Below, one piece after another: positions 1 to 7,347 of a stretch of 10,897 bases of DNA. Below the pieces are notes generated by a model. The model worked only from the letters and a program-made list of their open reading frames with translations, was not told the DNA's origin and made no database searches. Source of the DNA: JBHHZJ01 sp046758005 (GTDB lineage: Bacteria; Pseudomonadota; Alphaproteobacteria; Kiloniellales; J153); the NCBI GenBank assembly GCA_046758005.1, contig JBHHZJ010000109.1:1-10897 (forward strand). Direction: 5' to 3'. The stretch's first letter is position 1. Each line of letters opens with the position of its first letter. A program made the translations under genes and the position numbers.

Positions 1-70
1 GGGCGCTACCGACAACCAGACATCGTCTCCTATCCCGGGCGGGCCCAACATCTAGAGCCCCGGCGCCGGT

Positions 71-1141
71 CTAGCGCCGCGGCATCAGCACCGTGTAGTC
101 GAGGTCCAGGACCACGGCGGGATGGGGCTTGCCGTCCTCGCCCTCGAGGGGGAAGTCGGCGCAAGCGTGGTTCTTGGCCGCGGCCGTGCGCAGGCGCAGC
201 GCGCCCACGTCCGCCCGGCCCGGCAGCGCGATCTTCTCCCTGACCTCGGACCAGGCGTAGATGGTGTCGCCCGCAACGCTCGGCGCGACGTGCCGGCCGC
301 CGTTGATCGCGGCGATGCGAAAGCCGTTGCCGAGCCCGTTGAAGCTGAGCGCGCGGGCGAGCGAGATGACGTGCCCGCCGTAGACGATGCGCCGGCCGAA
401 GCGGCCGGCCCTGGCGGCGTGCAGGTCGAAGTGCACCCTGGCCGTGTTCTGGTACAGGCGCGCGGCCATCTGGTGCTCGGCCTCCTCGATGGTCGTGCCG
501 TCGATGTGGTCGATGCGCTCGCCCGGGGCGTAATCGTCCCACAGGTGCGCCGAACCGGCGAGCGCCGCATCGTAGCCCGACAGGTCGAGACCCGCGGGCA
601 CCACGAGATCGGCGGCCGCCACCGCCTGGGGCAGGTGGGGAACCGTCGCCTCCGGCGCGGGCGCGCCCGGATCGCGCTTGTTGACCATGACCCAGCGCAC
701 GTAGTCGAGCACGGTCTCGCCGCGCTGGTTGACGCCGGTCGAGCGGACGTGGACCACGCCGAGCTTGCGGTTCGAGGTCTCGCGCAGGCCGATCACCGTG
801 CTCGTCGCCGTGAGCGTGTCGCCCGGATAGACCGGCGCGCCGAACGCGCAGGCGGCGTAGCCCAGGTTGGCGACCGCGTTGAGCGAGACGTCGGGCACGG
901 TCTTGCCGAACACGATGTGGAAGACGAGCAGGTCGTCGACCGGGGCCCGCGGCAGGCCGAGCCCGCGCGCGAACTCGTCCGAGGAATGCAGGACGAAGCG
1001 GGACCCCGTGAGCGCCGTATAGAGCGCCTGGTCGCCTTCGGTCACCGTGCGCGGCGTGGCGTGGCATAGCACCTGCCCAAGGCGGAAGTCCTCGAAGAAC
1101 CGGCCGCGGTCGGTCTTGGTCGCGGAGCAATCCTCAGGCAT
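71..1141 (-). CDS. mch: Mesaconyl-CoA hydratase (double hot-dog MaoC-like)
   Basis: This 356-residue protein matches mesaconyl-CoA hydratase (beta-methylmalyl-CoA dehydratase), the cytoplasmic ethylmalonyl-CoA pathway enzyme that interconverts mesaconyl-CoA and beta-methylmalyl-CoA. Two hot-dog halves are visible. The N-terminal half runs from about residue 15 (FFEDFRLGQV, then HATPRTVTEGDQALY) to about 157. The C-terminal half runs from about 205 (YAPGERIDHIDGTTIEEAEH) to about 352 and carries the hydratase-like stretch QNTARVHFDLHAAR (231-244) followed by IVYGGHVISLARALSFNG (252-269). Length is close to the usual 340-355. The ATG at 1139-1141 is the only plausible start that keeps the N-terminus, but the bases before it (cctcccgcc) hold no Shine-Dalgarno sequence, so translation may be leaderless or weak. 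The Mcl2-like gene lies 197 bases upstream on the same strand, and the pathway link supports the call. A generic MaoC dehydratase is the less likely alternative. Confidence 0.88.
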   Translation of the reverse strand: MPEDCSATKTDRGRFFEDFRLGQVLCHATPRTVTEGDQALYTALTGSRFVLHSSDEFARGLGLPRAPVDDLLVFHIVFGKTVPDVSLNAVANLGYAACAFGAPVYPGDTLTATSTVIGLRETSNRKLGVVHVRSTGVNQRGETVLDYVRWVMVNKRDPGAPAPEATVPHLPQAVAAADLVVPAGLDLSGYDAALAGSAHLWDDYAPGERIDHIDGTTIEEAEHQMAARLYQNTARVHFDLHAARAGRFGRRIVYGGHVISLARALSFNGLGNGFRIAAINGGRHVAPSVAGDTIYAWSEVREKIALPGRADVGALRLRTAAAKNHACADFPLEGEDGKPHPAVVLDLDYTVLMPRR

Positions 1142-1338
1142 GGCGGGAGGTACGGTAATGGCAAAGGAATTTCGTCCGCCAACGCCCTGAACCCGTGCTC
1201 CGGCCGTGCGGTCCCCCTCCGCCTGGGGGAGGCGAAATCCGGTGAACGCCGACGTGAGTCGGGCCCTCCCCCTCGATGGGCGAGGGTTGGGTGGGGGCGA
1301 TCATTTCAGATCAGGCGCAAGAATCCAGGCGCTCCAGT
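1142..1338. other. Intergenic stretch between mcl2-like gene and mch, with hairpins
   Basis: I see no gene in these 197 bases. There are two GC-rich hairpins. One is TCCCCC/GGGGGA at 1212-1230 with a 7-base loop. The other is CCCTCG/CGAGGG at 1270-1286 with a 5-base loop, which belongs to the repeat-like element listed separately. If mch is co-transcribed with the gene upstream, these would form in the intercistronic RNA and could lower or uncouple mch expression. No T-run follows either hairpin on the minus strand, so neither is a clear intrinsic terminator. No good promoter for mch was found. Confidence 0.5.
1261..1299. repeat. Dispersed-repeat-like element (C-rich hairpin plus GTTGGGTGGGGG)
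   Basis: The segment gggccctccccctcg, then atggg, then cgagggttgggtggggg has a stem CCCTCG/CGAGGG (1270-1275 with 1281-1286) followed by gttgggtggggg. I recognise this general form, a C-rich arm, a short loop, a GAGGG arm and a GTTGGGTGGGGG tail, as a common dispersed intergenic repeat in GC-rich proteobacterial genomes. Only one copy is seen here, so its repeat status is recalled, not shown by this sequence. Confidence 0.5.
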
Positions 1339-2223
1339 TCACTCGGCGGCGGCTTCCAGCTTCTCGATCGCCCCGGCGAGCGCCACCAGGCGCTTGGCGC
1401 TCTCGACGTGCAGGTTCTCGATCAGCTTGCCGTCCACGACCACCACGCCCTTGCCCTGCTTGGCGGCTTCGGCGTGCGCCTCGATGACGCGGTGGGAGAA
1501 GGCGACCTCCTCGGGCGAGGGGGCGAAGACCTCGTTGGCCTTGGCGATCGTCTTCGGGTGGATCAGCGTCTTGCCGTCGAAGCCGAGTTCCTTGCCCTGC
1601 ACGCAGGCTTGGGCGAAGCCCTCGTCGTCGTCCAGGTCGAGATGCACGCCGTCCACGATGCCCAGGGCGAAGGCGCGCGCGGCGAGCAGGCACAGGCCGA
1701 GGGAGGTCAGCACCGGCAGGCGGGCGTCCGTGTGGCTGGCCTGCAGCTCCTTCACCAGATCCGAGGTGCCCATGACCAGGCAGGAGGTGCGCTTGCTGGC
1801 GGCGGCCACCTCCTCGGCGTGGAGCATGCCGAGCGGCGTCTCCATCATGCACATGATCGCCATGTCGTCGGGCGCGCCGGCCCCGACCATCTGCATCTCG
1901 AGATCGTGGACCATGGCCGCGCTTTCCACCTTGGGCAGGAGGATCGCATCGGCGCCGCAGGTGGCGACCGCCGTCAGGTCGTCGTGGCCCCAGGGCGAAT
2001 CCAGCGCGTTGATCCGGACGATCAGCTCGCGTTTGCCGTAGCCGCCGGCCTTGACCGCCTCGACGATCTGCCGGCGCGCGAGTTCCTTGGCGTCGGGAGC
2101 GACCGCGTCCTCGAGGTCGAGGATGAGCGCATCGGCCGGCAGACCCCGCCCCTTCTCGAGCGCGCGCGCGTTGGAGCCCGGCATATAAAGCACGCTGCGG
2201 CGCGGCCGAACGGTGGCGGCCAT
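1339..2223 (-). CDS. mcl2: CitE/HpcH-family lyase, probably (3S)-malyl-CoA thioesterase (Mcl2-like)
   Basis: This is a 294-residue HpcH/HpaI aldolase-citrate lyase family protein, a TIM barrel with a Mg2+ site. Visible elements are RSVLYMPGSNARALEKG (9-25), DLEDAV (36-41), the CoA/carboxylate-binding arginine in VRIN (R70), PKVES (97-101), the metal-ligand glutamate in METPLGM (E128) and the aspartate in MGTSDL (D155). FDGKTLIHPKTIAKANEVF lies nearer the C-terminus, and the protein ends with VVDGKLIENLHVESAKR. From memory, that C-terminus and the length resemble Rhodobacter Mcl2, which hydrolyses (3S)-malyl-CoA to malate in the ethylmalonyl-CoA pathway, more than the roughly 318-residue Mcl1 lyase. 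The ATG at 2221-2223 follows a strong aaggagg about 10 bases upstream. The neighbouring mch supports the pathway. A citrate lyase beta subunit is less likely, since no citD or citF is nearby. Family certain; thioesterase versus lyase inferred. Confidence 0.8.
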   Translation of the reverse strand: MAATVRPRRSVLYMPGSNARALEKGRGLPADALILDLEDAVAPDAKELARRQIVEAVKAGGYGKRELIVRINALDSPWGHDDLTAVATCGADAILLPKVESAAMVHDLEMQMVGAGAPDDMAIMCMMETPLGMLHAEEVAAASKRTSCLVMGTSDLVKELQASHTDARLPVLTSLGLCLLAARAFALGIVDGVHLDLDDDEGFAQACVQGKELGFDGKTLIHPKTIAKANEVFAPSPEEVAFSHRVIEAHAEAAKQGKGVVVVDGKLIENLHVESAKRLVALAGAIEKLEAAAE

Positions 2224-2266
2224 GGCGTTCCCTCCCCTCCTTCGCGGACGCAAAAAACCGGCCGCG

Positions 2267-2294
2267 ACTATAACCGATGCGCCGGCTGTGGCAA
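2267..2294 (-). promoter_or_regulatory. Probable sigma-70 promoter for the mcl2-like gene
   Basis: Read on the minus strand, TTGCCA (2294-2289) and TATAGT (2272-2267) are separated by 16 bases. Transcription would start near 2260, leaving a leader of about 37 bases before the ATG. The site sits in the 108-base divergent gap with pdxY. On the plus strand an overlapping TATAAC (2269-2274) could be a pdxY -10 box, but I see no good -35 for it. If both are real, the two promoters would compete. Confidence 0.5.
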
Positions 2295-2331
2295 GGTGGG
2301 GCGAACCTGCCGGACCGGCCCCTTGAAGACC

Positions 2332-3185
2332 ATGACCATCCTCTCGATCCAGTCGCACGTCGCCTACGGCCACGTCGGCAACGCGGCCGCGGTCTTCGCC
2401 CTGCAGCGTCTCGGGTTCGAGGTCTGGCCGGTGCACACGCTGCAGTATTCCAACCATCCGGGGTACGGCGAGTGGACCGGCCGGACCTTCCCGGCCGAAC
2501 ACGTCCGCGAGGTGATCAACGGCGTGATCGCGCGCGGCGCGCCGAGCGCCTGCGAGGCCGTGCTCTCCGGCTACCTCGGCGGGGCCGGGGTGGGCGAGGC
2601 CGTCGTCGAGGCGGTCGTCCGGGTCCGCCGGGCGAACCCGGCGGCGCTCTACGCATGCGATCCGGTGATGGGCGACGACGGGGCCGGCCTCTACGTCGCC
2701 GAGGACATGCCGGATTTCTTCCGCGCCCGGGCCCTGCCGCGCGCCGACATCATCACGCCCAACCGCTTCGAGCTGGAGCTGCTCGTCGAGCGCCGGATCG
2801 CGACCCTGGAGGACGCCGCGGCCGCCGCGCGCACGGCCCTCGGCCTCGGGCCCAAGATCGTGGTCGTCACCAGCCTGCGCCTCGCGACGAGCGCGAGCGA
2901 CGAGATCGAGTTGCTCGCCGTGACCGCCGAGGGAGCCTGGCGGGTGCGCACGCCGTACCTCGCGCTGGACCCGGCGCCGAACGGCGCGGGCGACGCGGTC
3001 GCGGCGCTGTTCCTCGCCCACTACCTGAGGACGCGCGAGCCCGCCCGGGCGCTCGAGGCCGCGGCGGCGGCGGTCTTCGGCGTGCTGGCCGCCACCCACG
3101 CGGCCGGCACGCGCGAACTGCGACTCGTCGCCGCCCAGGACGAGCTGGTCGCGCCCTCGCGCCGATTCGCGGCCGAACGACTGGC

Positions 3186-3189
<4 letters not shown>
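2332..3189 (+). CDS. pdxY: Pyridoxal kinase
   Basis: This 285-residue ribokinase-like (PfkB superfamily) kinase phosphorylates pyridoxal to pyridoxal 5'-phosphate with ATP in the cytoplasmic vitamin B6 salvage route. The diagnostic PdxY/PdxK stretches are all present: SIQSHVAYGHVGNAA (5-19) with the substrate-binding Ser8, TLQYSNHPGYGEWTG for the pyridoxal pocket, ACDPVMGDDGAGLYV from residue 108 for the phosphate and lid region, ITPNRFELELL, and the anion-hole motif NGAGDAVAALF with catalytic Asp221. Length matches the family's usual 285-290. The ATG at 2332 was chosen because the family begins just before the SIQSHV strand; only a weak gaag lies before it. It is the sole plus-strand gene, divergent from the mcl2-like gene and convergent with asd, whose stop codon overlaps its TAG. 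PdxK is the alternative name, but length and motifs fit PdxY better. Confidence 0.93.
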
Positions 3190-4202
<1,013 letters not shown>

Positions 4203-4316
4203 GGGCTTGCCCCGTCCTGTGTCCTGGAGCCTGAATCGCCCGATCAGGTACGCCGTTTATGCGCGGATTTCAAGGAGACCCGGCCCCCGCCCGGGGCCTG
4301 ATCGGACCGCACGAAT

Positions 4317-4347
4317 GAAAAGGCCGCCCGCTCGGGACGGCCTTTTC
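4317..4347 (-). terminator. Intrinsic terminator of the small exported-protein gene
   Basis: On the minus strand, gAAAAGGCC is followed by a GTCC/GGGC pairing, the loop CGAGC, and GGCCTTTTc. This gives a stem of about 13 pairs with one G-U wobble, ending in TTTT. On the plus strand the same wobble position becomes a C-A mismatch, which favours minus-strand function. It begins 25 bases after the stop codon of the gene at 4372-4548 and would separate that gene from asd. Confidence 0.85.
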
Positions 4348-4371
4348 GCCATGTCGCGGGCAATCCCAGGC

Positions 4372-4548
4372 TCAGTTCGAGCCGTCGTCGGGTTTCGGCG
4401 TGATGGGCGATTGATCGCCGGTCGAGGCCGTCTGCGTTTCGATGGACACCGACTGCGTCGAGTGTCCCCCGCAGCCGGCAAAGGCCGATCCGGCGGTGAT
4501 GGCCAACACACCGAGGGCCATCGCGAACATAGCCAAAGTTCTGGACAC
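4372..4548 (-). CDS. Small exported protein or lipoprotein, 58 residues
   Basis: I do not recognise the family. The gene starts with GTG (4548-4546) and encodes MSRTLAMFAMALGVLAITAG, SAFAGCGGHSTQSVSIETQT and ASTGDQSPITPKPDDGSN. Residues 1-24 form a signal peptide: an Arg-containing start, a hydrophobic core (5-19) and a small-residue end. Cysteine 26 follows Phe-Ala-Gly, close to a lipobox but with Phe at -3 instead of the usual Leu. Ala-Phe-Ala (22-24) is also a good signal peptidase I site, so the product is either a lipoprotein or a soluble periplasmic peptide. The mature part is short, polar, rich in Ser, Thr, Pro and Asp, and looks unstructured. The start is firm because AGGAGGTGAT, a full match to the 16S 3' end, lies 7 bases upstream measured from AGGAGG. 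A strong promoter and an intrinsic terminator frame it, so it is probably well expressed. Function unknown. Confidence 0.8.
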   Translation of the reverse strand: MSRTLAMFAMALGVLAITAGSAFAGCGGHSTQSVSIETQTASTGDQSPITPKPDDGSN

Positions 4549-4583
4549 CGGATCACCTCCTCTCTGTTGTGGACGACACGCAG

Positions 4584-4612
4584 ATCATACGGGCCGCGAC
4601 TCAGCGCGTCAA
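4584..4612 (-). promoter_or_regulatory. Strong sigma-70 promoter for the small exported-protein gene
   Basis: On the minus strand TTGACG (4612-4607) and TATGAT (4589-4584) are separated by exactly 17 bases, each 5 of 6 to consensus. This is the best promoter match in the window. Transcription would begin near 4577, giving a leader of about 29 bases that contains the AGGAGGTGAT ribosome binding site. It lies just beyond the end of leuB, so the small gene has its own start within the leu-asd run. Confidence 0.8.
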
Positions 4613-4641
4613 ATGACGGTTTCGCGATTGCGCCGTCCGGC

Positions 4642-5754
<1,113 letters not shown>

Positions 5755-5931
5755 TTTCCTTGGTCCTCTTGCCGAAGAAGCGTGTTCACTTTGCGCCGAA
5801 CAGCGGGAGCGGCAGGGGTTCGTCCGCCCGGGTGCCCGGGGTTGCCGGGCGGAGCACCTTCCTTGGCGCCCCCTTCACGCGCGAAGCGGAAGGGTGAGGG
5901 GATGTCCCGATTCGAAATCTGGCGTCTGCCT
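5755..5931. other. leuD-leuB intercistronic spacer with competing hairpins
   Basis: I see no gene in this spacer. It contains a perfect 9-base inverted repeat, TCCGCCCGG (5823-5831) with CCGGGCGGA (5845-5853). A shorter alternative, GCCCGG (5834-5839) with CCGGGC (5845-5850), uses the same right arm. A second hairpin pairs CCCTTC (5871-5876) with GAAGGG (5889-5894). Next to it, gaagcggaagggtgagggg resembles fragments of dispersed repeats seen in many proteobacteria. In the leuD-leuB RNA these could act as stabilisers or attenuators. No T-run follows, so they are not clear terminators. Confidence 0.5.
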
Positions 5932-6543
5932 CTAATCGAACAGCCACGGCCGGGCGTGGCGCTGCTTCGCCTCGTAGGCGTCGATCCTGTCCGCCTTCTC
6001 CAGGGTCAGGCCGATGTCGTCCAGGCCGTTCAGCAGGCAGTGCTTGCGGAAGGGGTCGATGTCGAAGGAAATCGTGCCGCCGTCCGGGCCGATGATTCTC
6101 TGGTGCTCCAGATCGACCGTGACGATCGCGTTGGTCCCGCGCTCGGCGCCGTCCATCAGCAGGTCCACCTGTTCCTTGGGCAGCTTGATCGGCAGGATGC
6201 CGTTCTTGAAGCAGTTGTTGTAGAAGATGTCGCCGAAGCTGGGCGCGATGACGCAGCGGATGCCGGCGTCGAGCAGCGCCCACGGCGCGTGCTCGCGCGA
6301 CGAGCCGCAGCCGAAGTTCTCCCCCGCGATCAGGACCTGCGCGTCCCTGTAGGCCGGCCGGTCGAGGACGAAGCCGGGCTTGCGCGCGCCCTGCTCGTCG
6401 TGGCGCAGGTCGTAGAACAGGCCCTTGGCCAGCCCGGTGCGCCTGATCGTCTTGAGGAACTGCTTGGGGATGATCCGGTCGGTGTCGACGTTGATCATCG
6501 GCAGCGGAGCGGCGACGGCGGTGAGCGTGGTGAATTTATCCAT
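5932..6543 (-). CDS. leuD: 3-isopropylmalate dehydratase small subunit
   Basis: This 203-residue small subunit joins LeuC to form isopropylmalate isomerase, which interconverts 2- and 3-isopropylmalate in leucine synthesis. It carries the swivelling aconitase domain 4. Motifs are NVDTDRIIPKQFL (18-30), with the substrate-recognition loop following (KTIRRTGLAKGLFYDLR), then GENFGCGSSREHAPWAL (74-90) and PSFGDIFYNNCFKNGILP (101-118). Length matches the roughly 200-residue bacterial form. The ATG at 6541-6543 was chosen because the family begins MDKFTTLT; the frame stays open further upstream, but that would overlap the preceding small gene. A gagg lies 9 bases before the start. It begins 25 bases after a small membrane-protein gene and is separated from its partner leuC by 934 bases of inserted DNA, whereas leuC and leuD are usually close neighbours. 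Internal promoters or read-through must then supply balanced subunits. Confidence 0.97.
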   Translation of the reverse strand: MDKFTTLTAVAAPLPMINVDTDRIIPKQFLKTIRRTGLAKGLFYDLRHDEQGARKPGFVLDRPAYRDAQVLIAGENFGCGSSREHAPWALLDAGIRCVIAPSFGDIFYNNCFKNGILPIKLPKEQVDLLMDGAERGTNAIVTVDLEHQRIIGPDGGTISFDIDPFRKHCLLNGLDDIGLTLEKADRIDAYEAKQRHARPWLFD

Positions 6544-6568
6544 GTGACTGTGCCTCGGAACGATGCTT

Positions 6569-6808
6569 TCAGTTGGCGCCGGCGCCCAGTTTCTTTTCAA
6601 TCCGTGACAACTGCTCGAGCACTTCCTTGTCCGTAAGCCCTATAATATACATCCACACAAAATATTGTACGAATGGAACGAATCCCGCGATCTTAGAGGC
6701 AATACCCATTCCCTTTCGTCGTGCGAGAACCAAGTTGATGAACCCGACCGGGATTGCAAGGACTATCAGTGGTAGCAATGAAATGAGGCCAGTTTCTTCG
6801 GACTCCAT
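6569..6808 (-). CDS. Small two-helix membrane protein, unknown function
   Basis: I do not recognise a named family for this 79-residue protein. It has a short acidic N-terminus (MESEETG), a hydrophobic helix at about 8-29, a basic turn ARRKGMG (29-35), a second hydrophobic helix at about 38-57 containing FVPFVQYFVWMYIIGL, and a charged amphipathic C-terminal helix TDKEVLEQLSRIEKKL (59-74) that could be a short coiled coil. The basic loop between the helices suggests both ends face outward with the loop in the cytoplasm, but this is inference. The start is firm: aaggaggcgaaa precedes the ATG at 6806-6808. Base composition is near half A+T, with codons such as ATA, TTT and CTT that are rare in the surrounding genes, which suggests recent acquisition. 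It ends 25 bases before leuD, so it may be co-transcribed with it. Confidence 0.75.
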   Translation of the reverse strand: MESEETGLISLLPLIVLAIPVGFINLVLARRKGMGIASKIAGFVPFVQYFVWMYIIGLTDKEVLEQLSRIEKKLGAGAN

Positions 6809-6863
6809 TTTCGCCTCCTTCTTGTGGATCCTCGATCCGGTAATTCAGCTCCCACATTTCTGC

Positions 6864-6880
6864 GATTCGTCCTACGAATC
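6864..6880. promoter_or_regulatory. Perfect short dyad upstream of the small membrane-protein gene
   Basis: GATTCGT (6864-6870) and ACGAATC (6874-6880) form a perfect 7-base inverted repeat with a 3-base centre. It lies 56 bases before the ATG of the small membrane-protein gene, between that gene and the REPIN-like repeat. It could be an operator or an RNA hairpin. I see no clear promoter boxes beside it, so its role is open. Confidence 0.35.
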
Positions 6881-6904
6881 TTGGATAGCTTTCGGTCAAT
6901 CCAA

Positions 6905-7010
6905 CCCGAAGATCCCGGCTCTCATCTGCGGTTCGGCCGGGATGACGAAGAGAGCCTACCACCACCACCGTCGTCATCCCGGAAATCGCGAAGCGATTAT
7001 CCGGGATCTT
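6905..7010. repeat. REPIN-like repeat, copy 1 (intact)
   Basis: This 106-base element is a direct repeat of 7348-7453, with 97 of 106 positions identical and no gaps. It contains four arms: ATCCCGG (6912-6918), CCGGGAT (6937-6943), ATCCCGG (6976-6982) and CCGGGAT (7001-7007). These make two hairpins, each with exactly 18 bases between its arms. The hairpins face each other through a 12-base inverted repeat, CCGGGATGACGA (6937-6948) and TCGTCATCCCGG (6971-6982), 22 bases apart. The second stem is longer, extending through AATCGC/GCGATT with a one-base bulge. This is the layout of a REPIN, a pair of inverted REP sequences. It ends 3 bases from the stop codon of the GIY-YIG gene. Confidence 0.88.
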
Positions 7011-7013
7011 CGC

Positions 7014-7310
7014 TCAGGGTTCGGCGATGTCGCCGTAAAGGTCGCGCCAATCGCGGTTTCCGGCTTCGATCAAATCGTCTTTCCACGCCCGGCGCCACCG
7101 CTTCAACGTCTTCTCCCGCGTGACGGCGGCCTCGGCCGTCGCGTGTTCCTCGAAGTACACCAAGTGTTTGATCCAATACCGCCTCGTATAGCTGTCCGCT
7201 ATCCCTTCCTTATGCTCCCAGACGCGGCGAACCAGATCGTTCGTCACGCCGACATAGATTGCACCCCGCGGCTTGCTGGCGAGGATGTAGACATAGAACC
7301 GCTTTTCCAT
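7014..7310 (-). CDS. Small GIY-YIG family endonuclease (YhbQ/COG2827-like)
   Basis: This 98-residue protein is a single-domain GIY-YIG nuclease, a fold that cuts DNA with one metal ion. The family residues are visible: YVYILAS (6-12, the GIY strand, Tyr8), IYVGVTNDL (18-26, the YIG strand with Tyr19 and Gly21), the conserved arginine in DLVRRVWEHK (R28/R29) with His33, YFEEHATAEAA, and the metal-binding glutamate Glu66 in AVTREKTLKRW with Lys70. The rest is a basic tail (RRAWKDDLIEAGNRDWRDLYGD). There is no extra DNA-binding domain, as in stand-alone YhbQ-type proteins, whose role is poorly known. The ATG at 7308-7310 lacks a good ribosome binding site. The gene is tightly framed by two REPIN-like direct repeats, 3 bases from its stop and 37 from its start, and is less GC-rich than leuC. 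A role in moving or copying these repeats is inference. Confidence 0.92.
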   Translation of the reverse strand: MEKRFYVYILASKPRGAIYVGVTNDLVRRVWEHKEGIADSYTRRYWIKHLVYFEEHATAEAAVTREKTLKRWRRAWKDDLIEAGNRDWRDLYGDIAEP

Positions 7311-7347
7311 CCGGCATACAGGTCGGCGGCGCCCGTACCTCCTTCCG

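Noticed and set aside
1..70. Possible gene end downstream of mch
   Set aside because: The 70 bases give no recognisable peptide. They contain a GC-rich palindrome (cggcgccg) and one ATCCCGG match at 32-38 without the rest of the repeat, which I treat as chance.
122..1069. Long plus-strand open frame opposite mch
   Set aside because: High GC creates long antisense frames. The minus-strand frame encodes a full mesaconyl-CoA hydratase, while the plus-strand translation is Arg/Val/His-rich with no recognisable motif.
1339..2223. Citrate lyase beta subunit (citE)
   Set aside because: The fold family is shared, but there are no citC, citD or citF neighbours. The mch neighbour and the C-terminal VVDGKLIENLHVESAKR point to the malyl-CoA group.
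1276..2331. Plus-strand open frame extending pdxY upstream by about 350 residues
   Set aside because: The pdxY family starts at 2332. The upstream part is antisense to the Mcl2-like gene and has no family features.
4203..4316. Lysine riboswitch before asd
   Set aside because: The leader is too short and shows none of the conserved lysine-riboswitch helices. One GC-rich inverted stretch near 4281-4300 is not enough.
4257..4556. 99-residue minus-strand frame overlapping the small exported protein
   Set aside because: It runs through the intrinsic terminator, lacks a ribosome binding site and is Arg/Pro-rich. The other frame has a GTG start with a perfect ribosome binding site and a signal peptide.
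6544..6600. Upstream start for leuD at 6600
   Set aside because: It would add 19 residues not found in the family and overlap the preceding gene. The start at 6543 gives the usual MDKFTTLT beginning.
6693..6977. 94-residue minus-strand frame starting in repeat copy 1
   Set aside because: It starts inside a non-coding repeat, has no ribosome binding site and overlaps the better supported small membrane-protein gene.
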